A DNA stretch of 64,000 nucleotides from Zhongshania sp. (GCF_029212375.1 NZ_JARGNU010000004.1:124001-188000); one strand, 5' to 3'; shown: positions 53,918 to 63,591, numbered from the stretch's first letter. Notes: generated from the sequence alone by a model not told the origin. Numbers and translations: made by a program.

Positions 53918-54382
53918 TTATTTTACCAATGGTTCGCTGTAGCTGGGCTCGCTGTCCCAAGGGAAGTGGATCCAGGTGTCTTGGGCAAATTCACGTACGT
54001 AGTGCTCGGTTAGGGCCATGGCTTGCGGTTTGGCGTAAATCGTTACAAAGCAGGCCTTGGGCAGCAGTTCTTTAGCGATTCTGGCGGTGCCGCCGGTATC
54101 GACTAAATCATCAACGAGTAAATAGCCGTCACCGTCGCCTTCTACGGTTTTCAGAATATTGATTTTACCTTGCTGGTCGTGGTCGTAACTGGCAATGCAT
54201 AAAGTGTCGACAACGCGTAAATTTAACTCGCGCGCGAGTATGGCGCCAGGCACTAGCCCGCCGCGAGCAATACTAATTATGCCTTTCCAGCTGCGGTCGG
54301 TGAGCTTGCGCGCAAGATTGCGGGTGTCGCGGTGCAGTTCATCCCAGCTCAGGTAGTAAACGGGAATATTGGTGTCTGGCAT
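53918..54382 (-). CDS. gpt: Xanthine-guanine phosphoribosyltransferase
   Basis: A 154-residue type I phosphoribosyltransferase. The PRPP motif YLLVDDLVDTGGTA lies near residues 81-94, and SWDELHRDTRNLARKL opens the N-terminus as in E. coli Gpt (152 residues). The ATG at 54382 was chosen because the 64-residue upstream extension to 54574 crosses the divergent promoter region and has no family match. It salvages guanine and xanthine to GMP and XMP. It is divergent from a sigma-54 activator gene. Confidence 0.9.
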   Translation of the reverse strand: MPDTNIPVYYLSWDELHRDTRNLARKLTDRSWKGIISIARGGLVPGAILARELNLRVVDTLCIASYDHDQQGKINILKTVEGDGDGYLLVDDLVDTGGTARIAKELLPKACFVTIYAKPQAMALTEHYVREFAQDTWIHFPWDSEPSYSEPLVK

Positions 54383-54554
54383 GGTGTTGGCCTTTGTGCT
54401 GTCGGCAAAGGTGGCAGATTGTGCCGGATGGCGTGTTCTACCGCAAGACTTGAGCTCTAGGTCATATATTTGTTTTGTCGGAATTTTGACGATCAGTGAT
54501 GATGCGGAGTATTTTTGTAGTATAGTCAAAAAAATGACGGCACTGGTTCTATCT

Positions 54555-55910
54555 ATGGTAACTGCTTTGCGCATTTTAATTTTGGCCCCCCAGTCATTAA
54601 CTCAGCGTTTGGCTGCTGTTCTGCAGGCCGTGGGTGAAGAACAAGTAAGTAGCGATTACGTTGGCTTGGACGCTGATAATGTCGACGTGGTTTTCTATGC
54701 CGAACTGAATCCTGAACAGAGCGACTACTTAGCTAGATGCTCAGCGCTAAGTGTTCCAATTATATCTACCCCTAGCGCAAAGCCCCTTGCCGAGCATACT
54801 TTCAGCCTGCCCGATGATTTCTACTACCAAGATGTTTTAGAGTTGCTATATCGCCTTCGTGCCAGTGTCGGGGTAACGAATCAAGCTGATGTTGGCGCTG
54901 AACCCAACGAGGATTTGGTCGGTTGTAGCGCGGCAATTGGCGAATTGCGGCGTTTATTGCGGCAGGTGGCGGATAAAATGGTGACGGTCTTGATTACTGG
55001 GCCGTCGGGATCGGGTAAAGAAGTGGTGGCGCGAAGCCTCCATCGCCACTCGCTGCGCAGCAACGGACCCTTTGTGCCGATTAATTGTGGTGCGATTCCG
55101 CGGGAGTTGCTGGAAAGTGAGCTTTTTGGCCATGAGCGGGGCGCATTTACCGGTGCGATATCCAGCCGCGCGGGTCGATTTGAGTTAGCGGAGGGCGGCA
55201 CCCTGTTTCTCGACGAAATTGGCGATATGCCCCTCGATATGCAGGTTAAAATTTTGCGGGTAATCCAAGAGCGCCAGTTTCAGCGCGTGGGCTCAGATAA
55301 AACGCGAGTTGCTGATGTGCGTATTATTGCCGCCACACATCGGGATTTGGCTAGTATGATAGCCGCCGGTGAGTTTCGTGAAGATCTTTATTACCGGCTT
55401 AATGTGTTTCCCTTGCAGGTGCCGCCACTGGCGGAGCGCCAAGAAGATATTCCGGATTTGATTCGGGTCTTGAGTCGGCAATTAGAGGCTGATGGTCTGG
55501 GGCGCTTGCGTTTGGCGAGTTCGGCCCTGCAGTCTTTGGTTCAGCAGCCGTGGTCAGGCAATATTCGCGAGTTGGCGAATTTACTTGAGCGCCTCGTTAT
55601 TATGTATCCCGATCAAGTGGTCGGCTTGGGGGATTTGCCCGAAAGCTACCGCTGCGCAGCCGAACCTTGGCGGGAGCACGGCGCAGCCGAGCAAGTAGCG
55701 GGCTTAGCGGCGACGCCTGAAGCTGCGCTTAGCTCGGCTCTGCCCACAGCGGGACTCGATATGAAGGCGAGTTTACAGGCCTTGGAGCGGTCGTGGATCG
55801 AGCAAGCCCTTGCCACGCATTCTGGGGTTGTTAGCAAGGCGGCGGCACATTTGGGCCTGCGCCGAACCACCTTGATCGAAAAAATGCGCAAGCTAGAGAT
55901 TTACGTCTAA
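54555..55910 (+). CDS. Sigma-54-dependent transcriptional activator, FleQ-like
   Basis: A 451-residue AAA+ activator. An N-terminal FleQ-type domain (about 1-100; TALRILILAPQSLTQRLAAVL) lacks the phosphorylated Asp of true receivers. The AAA+ core has Walker A GPSGSGKE (near 151-158), intact GAFTGA, and LFLDEIGDM. The C-terminal helix-turn-helix HLGLRRTTLIEKMRKLEIYV matches FleQ. In FleQ this family controls flagella and exopolysaccharide with c-di-GMP. No flagellar genes are nearby. ATG at 54534 is an alternative start. Confidence 0.85.
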   Translation: MVTALRILILAPQSLTQRLAAVLQAVGEEQVSSDYVGLDADNVDVVFYAELNPEQSDYLARCSALSVPIISTPSAKPLAEHTFSLPDDFYYQDVLELLYRLRASVGVTNQADVGAEPNEDLVGCSAAIGELRRLLRQVADKMVTVLITGPSGSGKEVVARSLHRHSLRSNGPFVPINCGAIPRELLESELFGHERGAFTGAISSRAGRFELAEGGTLFLDEIGDMPLDMQVKILRVIQERQFQRVGSDKTRVADVRIIAATHRDLASMIAAGEFREDLYYRLNVFPLQVPPLAERQEDIPDLIRVLSRQLEADGLGRLRLASSALQSLVQQPWSGNIRELANLLERLVIMYPDQVVGLGDLPESYRCAAEPWREHGAAEQVAGLAATPEAALSSALPTAGLDMKASLQALERSWIEQALATHSGVVSKAAAHLGLRRTTLIEKMRKLEIYV

Positions 55911-55947
55911 GCTCCTGCAAATGTAGCGAGTTCGCGCTTTGCTGAGC

Positions 55948-56295
55948 CTAGCCACCGGCCAATTTCACTTGAAAGCCTTTGGCTTCCAGTAGCGCTTTTA
56001 GTGCTTGGCGATGATCGCCCTGAAACTCCATGTCGCCGTCTTTGATTGCGCCGCCGGTGCTGAGCTTTTGGCGCAATTCTTTAGCAAGGTTTTTAAAGCT
56101 GGCCTCGTCGAGTATCAACCCCTTCACAATACTGACGCCTTTACCCTTGCGACCTTTGGTTTCGCGGTGAATTCGGGCAATGCCGTCGCCGTCTTGATTG
56201 GCCGTGTTGCGTTTTTTGCATTGGCATTGCTCGCTGGGTTGTTGGCACTCGGGACACAGGCGGCCCTGTTCGGTGGAATAAACAAGTCTAGACAC
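55948..56295 (-). CDS. yciH: SUI1-family translation factor YciH
   Basis: A 115-residue protein. An N-terminal Cys cluster (LCPECQQPSEQCQCK, Cys14 to Cys26) probably binds zinc; the SUI1/eIF1-like domain follows with GRKGKGVSIVKGL, KLSTGGAIKDGDMEFQGDHR and a C-terminal LLEAKGFQVKLAGG. It is related to eIF1 and influences start-codon choice. It converges with the FleQ-like gene. Confidence 0.93.
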   Translation of the reverse strand: MSRLVYSTEQGRLCPECQQPSEQCQCKKRNTANQDGDGIARIHRETKGRKGKGVSIVKGLILDEASFKNLAKELRQKLSTGGAIKDGDMEFQGDHRQALKALLEAKGFQVKLAGG

Positions 56296-56388
56296 GAATT
56301 TCTCCTATTTTGCGCTGTGCTGATTATAATGGCTGCGCGTCGTCAATGGCGCCTTTCCTAATCAAAATCCTTAGTGGAGTTTATACCG

Positions 56389-56610
56389 ATGGCCAGCGAT
56401 ATTTCTGCCCAACTCATTGACTTGCAAAGTCAATTTGCTTTTCAGGAAGATTTACTCGGGGCTCTCAACGAGCGGGTGATTGCTCAAGATCGTGAGCTGC
56501 AAGATATGCGGCGAGCGATCACCCAGTTGAGTGAGCAGCTTCGCCAGCAGAATACTGACTCAGAAGGTGCCGCGCAGTCGATAGAATCAGATCGTCCACC
56601 ACATTATTAG
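56389..56610 (+). CDS. slyX: SlyX-family protein
   Basis: A 73-residue coiled-coil protein: LQSQFAFQEDLLGALNERVIAQDRE (quoted in part as QFAFQEDLL) and ITQLSEQLRQQ. Ends with PPHY, the conserved SlyX tail. ATG at 56389 follows GGAG by nine bases; a GTG at 56374 overlaps that site. Function unknown. A strong terminator follows. Confidence 0.9.
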   Translation: MASDISAQLIDLQSQFAFQEDLLGALNERVIAQDRELQDMRRAITQLSEQLRQQNTDSEGAAQSIESDRPPHY

Positions 56611-56662
56611 CGGGCGGGTTCTTTGGCTTGGCGCTTGCGGCTGGGTTTGTTTTGTATAAATG

Positions 56663-56693
56663 GGCCGCAGGCGAATGTCTGCGGCCTTTTTTT
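56663..56693 (+). terminator. Intrinsic terminator after slyX
   Basis: GGCCGCAG (56663-56670) pairs perfectly with CTGCGGCC (56679-56686) around an 8-base loop, followed by seven T (56687-56693). The stem may also serve the convergent cold-shock gene. Confidence 0.9.
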
Positions 56694-56698
56694 AAAAC

Positions 56699-57091
56699 TT
56701 ACTTAAGTACAGAAACTTCTTCCGCTTGGGGGCCTTTCTCGCCTTCACTGAGCACGAACTCAACTAGCTGACCTTCATTGAGGCTGCGGCGTCCGCGTCC
56801 TTGGCCGCGAATAGAGCGAAAATGCACAAACACGTCGCCGCCGGCGTCGCGGGTAATAAAGCCATAGCCTTTACTCACGTTAAACCATTTTACGGTGCCG
56901 CGTTCGCGCTGACTTTTAAATTTGTCGGCCAAGTCGGGCAGGAGGGGTGAAAGCAGCATGGTCAGTAATAGGGCGATGCTGACGATGGCGGCGGGAGCGG
57001 CTTGTAAGGTGTTAAAACCGAGAAGGTGTAGAGCCCAAAGGCTGGCAAAGCTCAAGGTGGCAATAAGAATAGTTCTAATTATCAATAACAT
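56699..57091 (-). CDS. Membrane-anchored cold-shock domain protein
   Basis: A 130-residue protein. Two hydrophobic helices (about 2-20 and 30-50, [20 protein letters not shown] and [15 protein letters not shown]) are followed by a complete cold-shock domain (about 64-130). RNA-binding motifs RNP1 KGYGFITR and RNP2 VFVHF are intact. Ordinary CspA proteins are about 70 residues and soluble; this one should hold an RNA/DNA-binding domain at the membrane. ATG at 57091 has GGA six bases upstream; a longer frame to 57127 is possible. A perfect hairpin (57137-57161) lies upstream. Confidence 0.85.
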   Translation of the reverse strand: MLLIIRTILIATLSFASLWALHLLGFNTLQAAPAAIVSIALLLTMLLSPLLPDLADKFKSQRERGTVKWFNVSKGYGFITRDAGGDVFVHFRSIRGQGRGRRSLNEGQLVEFVLSEGEKGPQAEEVSVLK

Positions 57092-57392
57092 AAAAATCCA
57101 AATATAGCTGAAGTTGAAATAGCACAAAGTTGTTTGGCGGGTTTGAACGCGATAAACCCGCGCGCAAGCATAGCATTTTCTAATGAAAAGGTCGCGGCAG
57201 TGCTCAGGCTTGCCTTGAAGCAGGCTTAGCTTGGTATGGGATTAATCAAGCCGTTATGGGATTTGCCAAGATTTGAACTACCCTTAGCAATGAGAACCCC
57301 CTTGCGTTGCCAGGCCTTAGTGGAAATTACGCATAGTTACTGGTGACGCGGGCAGGCATGATTCGTATGTTAACTAAAGCTGGGGAATATTC
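57092..57392. other. Divergent intergenic region, 301 bases
   Basis: Separates the membrane cold-shock gene from the PAS histidine kinase. It holds the 57137-57161 hairpin. I see no further RNA gene or convincing promoter. Confidence 0.4.
57137..57161. repeat. Perfect 8-bp inverted repeat upstream of the cold-shock gene
   Basis: GCGGGTTT (57137-57144) and AAACCCGC (57154-57161) flank a 9-base loop, 46 bases before the cold-shock start. It may be a leader hairpin or operator. Confidence 0.45.
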
Positions 57393-60023
57393 GTGCGCGA
57401 TTGGGTGAAATCTAAGGAGGGAGGCGGTCAGGCCCAGCGGAATCGCGCTATTTTGAATTTGTCGATAGTTACGCTGTTTCTATTGATGTTTTTGATTGCT
57501 TCTTCTGAAATTATTTCTCTAATTGGCGCGTCTGAAAAAGTTAAACAATCAGAAAAAATTGCGCAGGGCTATCGGGTTAGAGAAGACGCCTTATTTGCTT
57601 TGGATGCGGTGCTTGATCGTGGTCTTGCGATTAATGAATTTGTTGAGGCCATGGCGCTTGGGGATTTGTTTTTGGCCGACAGTGCGCGCACGCGGCTTAT
57701 TTCAGGTCGGCAGCTTTTGCTCAGCGAGGCAATGGCAGGTTTTCCGACCGCGATGCGAACAGATATGGCGAGTTTGCTTAATATTTACGCTTCTTACCGG
57801 CTGCACCACGATGAAACTGCTAATACTGGCATGCTGCCACTCAATCCACAGCTGGATACCAAGGCGCTGATTTCTGGCCTGCAGAGTTTACGTGCCTACC
57901 AGAAAAGTTGGATGAGTGAGTTGAGTGCGCAGAGCGTGGATGAGCGCCGTTTATGGCGCGCGCGGTCAAGTATTGTGGTGACATTTATACTCCTCGGATT
58001 TATCCCTTTATTTGGTGGCATTTTCACTTCGCGGCGTTTTGCTCGGGAGCACTTACAGCTTTTAAATACCAGAGAATATTTTACTCAGCTGATCGATAAC
58101 TTGCCGGGGCTGGTGTTGTTGACCACCCGCAGCGGTGAAGTCCTGGCTGCGAGCAATGCGGTTACTCAGTATTTAGGGCATTCCAAGGAGTGGTATAAGC
58201 AGGGGACGATGGCCCAGTTACTACCAAAGCGTTTCCGCCAGCAGTATCAGCTCTATAGTAAAAACTACCTCGACACCAAAGGCGAAATAGTAAAGGGCCG
58301 AGAGCTACTGGTGATGAATGCGGGCGGCAAAGAGTTACCCGTAGAACTCCATTTCGGTCATTTTGACACGAGTGAGGGTGAGGTATTGCTGGTTTGCTTT
58401 AGAGATGTAACTGAGCAGCGAGCCCTTTATCAGCGCTACCAGCATCTTCAAAAGCGTTTTGATATGGCAATGACCGCATCGCGGGACGGGTTGTGGGACT
58501 GGGATTTGATTAGCAATGAGGTTTTACTTAGCGCGTCGTGGTTAGAAATGATGGGCATTAGGGAAGGGCACCCCCTAAATGGCTTTGTGGTATTTAAAGA
58601 CAGTGTTTACAGCGAAGACCGCCAAAGGGTTGAGCGTGAGGTGGACCAGTTTTTGCGCGGCAAGGATATTTTATTCCGCACTGAGTATCGCCTACGCAGT
58701 CGAGATGGGCGGGTTTGTGATGTGGTGAGTCGAGGTTGCGCGCTGCGCAATAGCGAGGGAAAGGTTCTGCGAATTGTAGGTGTGCATTCAGACGTTACTT
58801 CTTTTAAAGAGGCTGAGCGGGAAGTGCTGCGTTTAAATCGCAATCTCGAAGATCGAGTTCGCCTGCGTACCCAGCAATTAGAAAACGCGTTGGTTAGCGC
58901 TGAGGCGGCCAACAGCGCAAAAGCCGCATTTTTATCGGTAATGGGCCATGAAATTAGAACCCCGATGAATGGCGTGCTGGGTATGGCCGATTTACTGGCA
59001 AAAACGAAATTAGATCGCGAACAACAAATGATGCTGAATACGGTGCGTAGTTCCTCGTTGAGCCTGCTAACCACACTTGATCATATCCTTGATTACACTG
59101 CGCTGGAGTCGGGCGGCGTTGAGATTGTTCCTGAAGAGTTCCAGCTTGTTGAATTTATTGAGGGAATTGCCGACAGCGTGGGTTTGCAGTTAGCCAAAAA
59201 TAAGCAGCGCTTTATACTGCATATCGGGGCAGATGTGCCCGCACGAGTAAGCGCAGATGCAAATCATTTGCGTAAAGTTGTGCTTAATTTGATTGATAAC
59301 GCCATTAAATTCTCGGTAAACACGATCCCGCAAGGGATTATTCAGCTGCGCTTGGGTCTCGCCGCGGATCAGTCTGAATTGCCGTCTGGGCAGCAACGCC
59401 TAGAAATAAACGTTATTGACAACGGTATCGGTATTTCGAGTGACCAGCGAAGTCAGCTTTTTGAACCATTTGTGCAAATTGAAAACAGTCGCACCCGCCG
59501 ATTCGGGGGCACCGGTTTAGGTTTAGCCATTGCTGCGCGCATGATAAAACTCATGGGGGGGCGGGTCGGGCTGACGAGCACCGCAGGCCAAGATACCTGT
59601 TTCACGGTAAAGCTCCCTATTGATGTGCCCGAAATATTGCCGATTGTTGAGCCGTTTAGTGATATTACGGTTTTGGCATGTGTTCCAGAAAAGCTACTGC
59701 GCAATGCGGTTGCCGCTATTCTTGAACGGCACGGTTACAAACTTCAATGTTTTGAGTCGACTGCTGAGTTAATGACGCAAATTGATGAGTTAAATGCGGC
59801 GGCAATTGTGTTAGTTGCAAGCGATAATCAGGCAATTTTGGACTGCTGCACTGCGCAAAAATTAAAGGTAATTAAGCTAAGTGAGCGGCCTCGAGATAAG
59901 ACAATCTTGGGTTTAGGCTTGGTTTATACCGACCCGCTTTTACCCTCAGCACTAATGCGGGCGTTAGAGCGCGAAACGCGTTTGCTAAACTCCATAATTA
60001 CCGAGGATGATGCCAGCCAATAG
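57393..60023 (+). CDS. PAS-containing sensor histidine kinase with degenerate receiver domain
   Basis: An 876-residue kinase starting at GTG 57393. Membrane helices at about 21-45 and 192-210 flank a helical periplasmic domain. Two PAS domains (about 228-345 and 350-480) and a coiled coil follow. His519 lies in MGHEIRTPMNGVLG; ATPase boxes are NLIDNAIKFS, DNGIGISSDQ and GTGLGLAIAARM. The last 125 residues resemble a receiver fold but lack the phosphoacceptor Asp (AAIVLVASDN). It is flanked by cold-shock genes on both sides. Ligand and partner unknown. Confidence 0.9.
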   Translation: MRDWVKSKEGGGQAQRNRAILNLSIVTLFLLMFLIASSEIISLIGASEKVKQSEKIAQGYRVREDALFALDAVLDRGLAINEFVEAMALGDLFLADSARTRLISGRQLLLSEAMAGFPTAMRTDMASLLNIYASYRLHHDETANTGMLPLNPQLDTKALISGLQSLRAYQKSWMSELSAQSVDERRLWRARSSIVVTFILLGFIPLFGGIFTSRRFAREHLQLLNTREYFTQLIDNLPGLVLLTTRSGEVLAASNAVTQYLGHSKEWYKQGTMAQLLPKRFRQQYQLYSKNYLDTKGEIVKGRELLVMNAGGKELPVELHFGHFDTSEGEVLLVCFRDVTEQRALYQRYQHLQKRFDMAMTASRDGLWDWDLISNEVLLSASWLEMMGIREGHPLNGFVVFKDSVYSEDRQRVEREVDQFLRGKDILFRTEYRLRSRDGRVCDVVSRGCALRNSEGKVLRIVGVHSDVTSFKEAEREVLRLNRNLEDRVRLRTQQLENALVSAEAANSAKAAFLSVMGHEIRTPMNGVLGMADLLAKTKLDREQQMMLNTVRSSSLSLLTTLDHILDYTALESGGVEIVPEEFQLVEFIEGIADSVGLQLAKNKQRFILHIGADVPARVSADANHLRKVVLNLIDNAIKFSVNTIPQGIIQLRLGLAADQSELPSGQQRLEINVIDNGIGISSDQRSQLFEPFVQIENSRTRRFGGTGLGLAIAARMIKLMGGRVGLTSTAGQDTCFTVKLPIDVPEILPIVEPFSDITVLACVPEKLLRNAVAAILERHGYKLQCFESTAELMTQIDELNAAAIVLVASDNQAILDCCTAQKLKVIKLSERPRDKTILGLGLVYTDPLLPSALMRALERETRLLNSIITEDDASQ

Positions 60024-60092
60024 CGGGTATTGGCGCGGGTTCGGTTTTCTGCGTAGCCGGTTTTAGCTAGCGGCACATACGTTTGGCGTTGC

Positions 60093-60302
60093 TTAGACTT
60101 TTGTTACGTCCTCAGCCTGCAAGCCTTTGGGGCCGTTAATTAAATTAAACTCCACTGTTTGGCCTCCGTCTAAAGTGCGATAACCGTCGCCGCGAATAGA
60201 ACGAAAATGCACAAAGACATCGCTGCCTTCACTGTGGCTAATAAAGCCAAAACCTTTCGCATTATTAAACCATTTAACCGTGCCGGAAACGCGTTCACTC
60301 AT
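60093..60302 (-). CDS. Cold-shock protein (CspA family)
   Basis: A 69-residue protein with [32 protein letters not shown] (quoted in part; KGFGFI and VFVHF are RNP1 and RNP2). It should bind single-stranded nucleic acid as an RNA chaperone. FRSIRG instead of the usual FSAI loop is shared with the membrane-anchored paralogue at 56699-57091, so the two are related. It is downstream of valS on the same strand after 312 bases. Confidence 0.93.
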   Translation of the reverse strand: MSERVSGTVKWFNNAKGFGFISHSEGSDVFVHFRSIRGDGYRTLDGGQTVEFNLINGPKGLQAEDVTKV

Positions 60303-60614
60303 CGTTGTACCTCGTAGAAATACTTGTGACTGGGAATGATGCTACAGGAATCGTTTGCGTAAATAAGCGCCACTTAGTACTTGGCCAGCAGTAAGTTGCG
60401 GTTTTACTTTGGTCAAAAGATGAAAAAAAAGAAGGCAATGCAGGTACTGCGAAAGAGGGGTGCGCTGGAAAGTGCAGCGCTTGGCAAATACGTGCAAGCA
60501 TCACTATACGGCGGGGTATCGGGCCAGTGTTAGGCCCTACTATAACGGCTTTAGCGTATTTGTCTACGGTTTAAGCGGTTATAGCAGGGCGCTATTGGCT
60601 TTTTTGTGAGCTAC
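60303..60614. other. Leader/intergenic region between valS and the cold-shock gene
   Basis: 312 bases between two minus-strand genes. It contains a long imperfect hairpin (60534-60590) near the valS end, a short stem GCGCT/AGCGC (60462-60480), and an eight-A run (60423-60430) that reads as T8 on the minus strand. No coding frame. It could hold valS transcript ends and the cold-shock leader. Confidence 0.4.
60534..60590 (-). repeat. Long imperfect 20-bp hairpin downstream of valS
   Basis: Arms 60534-60553 and 60571-60590 pair at 17 of 20 positions as Watson-Crick pairs (plus one G-U on the minus strand); the core is CTATAAC/GTTATAG. The loop is 17 bases. It starts 25 bases after the valS stop and has no T-run. 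Confidence 0.5.
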
Positions 60615-63482
60615 TTACAGGGCTTGAATGCTCTTGATTTGCTCAGACAGGGTTTGTTGCGCAGCTTGCTGGGCGGCGAGTTTTTCCTGCTCTTTGGCGA
60701 CAACGTCTGCTGGGGCTTTGTCTAAGAAGCCAGCGTTACCGAGTTTGCCTTGAATGCGCTGGATGTCTTTGTCGAGCTTTTGAATCTCTTTTTCAAGGCG
60801 GGCGATTTCAGCCACTTTATCGATTAAGCCGGACATCGGCACCAATACTTCCATGCTGCCAACCAATTGCGTTGCCGACATGGGCGCTTCGTCGCTGGCG
60901 GCTAGCCACTGAATGTCGTCAAGTTTGGCGAGTTTACTGAGTGCTTGGCGGTTGCCATTGAGGCGGCGAAAATCTTCGTCGCTGCCGTTTTTAAGCAGCA
61001 ATTTGAGGGTTTTGCCCGGTGGTACGTTCATTTCGCCACGAATATTACGGATGGCTAAAATGACACTTTTTAGCCACTCGGCGTCGGCAATCGCATCGCT
61101 GTCAATTTCTTCGCTGGCGGCAATGGGGTAGGCCTGCAGCATAATAGTGTCGCCGCCAGCCTTGAGGCTAATGCCGGCAATGGGTGCTACTCGCTGCCAA
61201 ATTTCCTCGGTGATAAAGGGCATAAAGGGGTGAGCCATACGCAGCGTGGCTTCTAAAACCCGAATCAAGGTGCGGCGGGTGCCGCGCTTGGCTTCTGCGC
61301 TGGCGTTGTCGTCCCAGAGTACCGGTTTAGACAATTCAAGATACCAATCGCAGTACTCGTTCCAAATGAATTCGTAAATGGCTTGCGAGGCGTGGTCGAG
61401 GCGGTAGGCGCTCATGGCGTCGGCAACGGTCTGCTCGGTTTGCTGCAGGCGCGAGATGATCCAGCGGTCGGCTAAGCTCAGCTCTACGGCCTCGCCATTG
61501 ATGCCGCAGTCCTGCTCCTCGGTGTTCATCAACACGTAGCGGGCGGCATTCCAAATTTTATTGCAGAAGTTGCGGTAGCCTTCAAGGCGTTTCATATCCC
61601 AGTTTATGTCGCGGCCAGTTGAGGCTAATGAGAACAGGGTAAAGCGCAGGGCGTCGGTGCCGTGGGCGCCAATACCTTCGGGGAAGGTGTTGCGGGTCGC
61701 TTTGGCGATTTTCTCGGCGAGCTGGGGTTGCATCATATTGCCGCAGCGCTTGTCGAGCAGGGCGTCGAGTTCAATGCCGTCAATCATATCTAGCGGGTCT
61801 AAGACGTTGCCCTTAGACTTGGACATTTTCTGGCCCTGCTCGTCTCGGATTAGGCCGGTAACGTAAACGGTTTTGAAGGGCACTTGCGCCTCGCCGTTTT
61901 CGTCTTTATTAAAGTGCATGGTCATCATGATCATGCGCGCCACCCAGAAGAAAATAATGTCGAAGCCGGTAACCAAGACATCGGTGGGGTGGAAAGTTTT
62001 CAGGCGCTCGGTTTGCTCAGGCCAGCCGAGGGTGCCGAAAGTCCACAGTGCGGAGCTGAACCAGGTGTCCAGCACGTCATCATCTTGTTTGAGTTCAAGG
62101 CTGTCGGCCAGCTGATATTTTACTCTGGCCTCCGCTTCGTTGCGGGCAACATAAATATTGCCCTCGCTGTCGTACCACGCGGGAATGCGGTGGCCCCACC
62201 ACAATTGCCGCGAGATACACCAGTCTTGAATGTCGCGCATCCAGCTGAAATACATATTCTCGTATTGCTTGGGCACAAACTCGATGCGGCCGTCTTCAAC
62301 CGCTTCAATCGCTGGTTTAGCGAGGGCCGCGGTGGCAACAAACCACTGGTCGGTGAGCATGGGTTCAATGACCAGCCCTGAGCGGTCGCCACGGGGTACT
62401 TTAAGGGCGTGGTCGTCGACTTTTTCAAGCAGACCTGCGCTGTCTAAATCGGCAACAATTATTTTGCGCGCCGCGTAGCGGTCTAAACCGGCGTAGCTGG
62501 CGGGCAGGGTTTTATCGAGCTCGGTATTCTCTGAGCTATCGCTATTGAATATTTCGGCTTCTGTGCGAACAGCGGCGTTTTGATCGAGAATATTAATCAT
62601 CGGTAGCTTGTGGCGCTGACCAACCGCGTAGTCGTTAAAATCGTGGGCGGGAGTGATTTTTACGCAGCCAGTGCCAAATTCACGGTCTACATAGTCGTCG
62701 GCAACAATCGGAATTTGACGGCCAACTAAGGGCAGGGTGATAAATTTGCCGATCAGTGAGGCGTAGCGCTCATCTTTTGGATTCACCGCCACAGCGGTGT
62801 CACCCAGCATGGTTTCTGGGCGAGTGGTGGCAACTACGAGATAGCTTTTGCCGTCGCTAGTGGTGGCGCCGTCGGCAAGTGGGTAGCGGAAGTGCCACAT
62901 AAAGCCTTTTTCGTCGGTGTTTTCGACTTCAAGGTCAGAGATGGCAGTGTGCAGTTTGGGGTCCCAGTTAACGAGGCGTTTGCCGCGATAAATCAGTTTG
63001 TCGTCGTAGAGGCGAACAAAAACTTCCTGCACGGCTTTGTAAAAACCGTCGTCCATGGTGAAGCGTTCGTGATTCCAATCTACCGAGGCGCCGAGGCGGC
63101 GCAGCTGGCGAGTGATGGTGCCGCCAGACTCTTCCTTCCACTCCCAAACCTTGTCTAAAAAGGCGTCGCGACCCAAGTCGTGGCGAGTTTGGCCGGTTTC
63201 GGCGGCGAGTTTGCGTTCAACCAGCATTTGGGTGGCGATACCGGCGTGGTCGGTGCCCACTTGCCAGAGCGTGTTTTTACCCTGCATACGGTGGTAGCGG
63301 GTTAGGGCATCCATGATGGAGTCTTGGAAGGCGTGGCCCATGTGCAGACTGCCGGTGACATTCGGCGGCGGAATCATGATGCTGTAGGCGTCGCCTTTAC
63401 CCTGCGGCGAAAAATAGCCGCTTTCTTCCCAATTTTGATACCACTTAGTTTCGATGTCGGCGGGCTGAAATGTCTTGTCCAT
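60615..63482 (-). CDS. valS: Valine--tRNA ligase
   Basis: A 955-residue class Ia synthetase. The HIGH motif is HMGH at 47-50, KMSKS is at 552-556. The CP1 editing domain spans roughly 180-400, and the C-terminal coiled coil (about 885-955, [20 protein letters not shown]) is typical of bacterial ValRS. It charges tRNA-Val in the cytoplasm. The start ATG at 63482 is natural. The preceding gene on the same strand is separated by 167 bases. Confidence 0.97.
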   Translation of the reverse strand: MDKTFQPADIETKWYQNWEESGYFSPQGKGDAYSIMIPPPNVTGSLHMGHAFQDSIMDALTRYHRMQGKNTLWQVGTDHAGIATQMLVERKLAAETGQTRHDLGRDAFLDKVWEWKEESGGTITRQLRRLGASVDWNHERFTMDDGFYKAVQEVFVRLYDDKLIYRGKRLVNWDPKLHTAISDLEVENTDEKGFMWHFRYPLADGATTSDGKSYLVVATTRPETMLGDTAVAVNPKDERYASLIGKFITLPLVGRQIPIVADDYVDREFGTGCVKITPAHDFNDYAVGQRHKLPMINILDQNAAVRTEAEIFNSDSSENTELDKTLPASYAGLDRYAARKIIVADLDSAGLLEKVDDHALKVPRGDRSGLVIEPMLTDQWFVATAALAKPAIEAVEDGRIEFVPKQYENMYFSWMRDIQDWCISRQLWWGHRIPAWYDSEGNIYVARNEAEARVKYQLADSLELKQDDDVLDTWFSSALWTFGTLGWPEQTERLKTFHPTDVLVTGFDIIFFWVARMIMMTMHFNKDENGEAQVPFKTVYVTGLIRDEQGQKMSKSKGNVLDPLDMIDGIELDALLDKRCGNMMQPQLAEKIAKATRNTFPEGIGAHGTDALRFTLFSLASTGRDINWDMKRLEGYRNFCNKIWNAARYVLMNTEEQDCGINGEAVELSLADRWIISRLQQTEQTVADAMSAYRLDHASQAIYEFIWNEYCDWYLELSKPVLWDDNASAEAKRGTRRTLIRVLEATLRMAHPFMPFITEEIWQRVAPIAGISLKAGGDTIMLQAYPIAASEEIDSDAIADAEWLKSVILAIRNIRGEMNVPPGKTLKLLLKNGSDEDFRRLNGNRQALSKLAKLDDIQWLAASDEAPMSATQLVGSMEVLVPMSGLIDKVAEIARLEKEIQKLDKDIQRIQGKLGNAGFLDKAPADVVAKEQEKLAAQQAAQQTLSEQIKSIQAL

Positions 63483-63591
63483 GGTGTCTCGATAATGTGT
63501 TTAGCGATAAATGACGCCGCGCCAGCCATGGCAAAACACACTTGGCTGCATAGCAATACGGCGATTAAAAAAGGGAGCAAGTATACTGAGT

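Noticed and set aside
54486-54526. Possible promoter (TTGACG and TATAGT) for the FleQ-like gene
   Set aside because: The spacing is 29 bases, too long for a sigma-70 promoter.
54383-54574. N-terminal extension of Gpt
   Set aside because: It would cover the divergent promoter region, and E. coli Gpt is close to the 154-residue length from the ATG at 54382.
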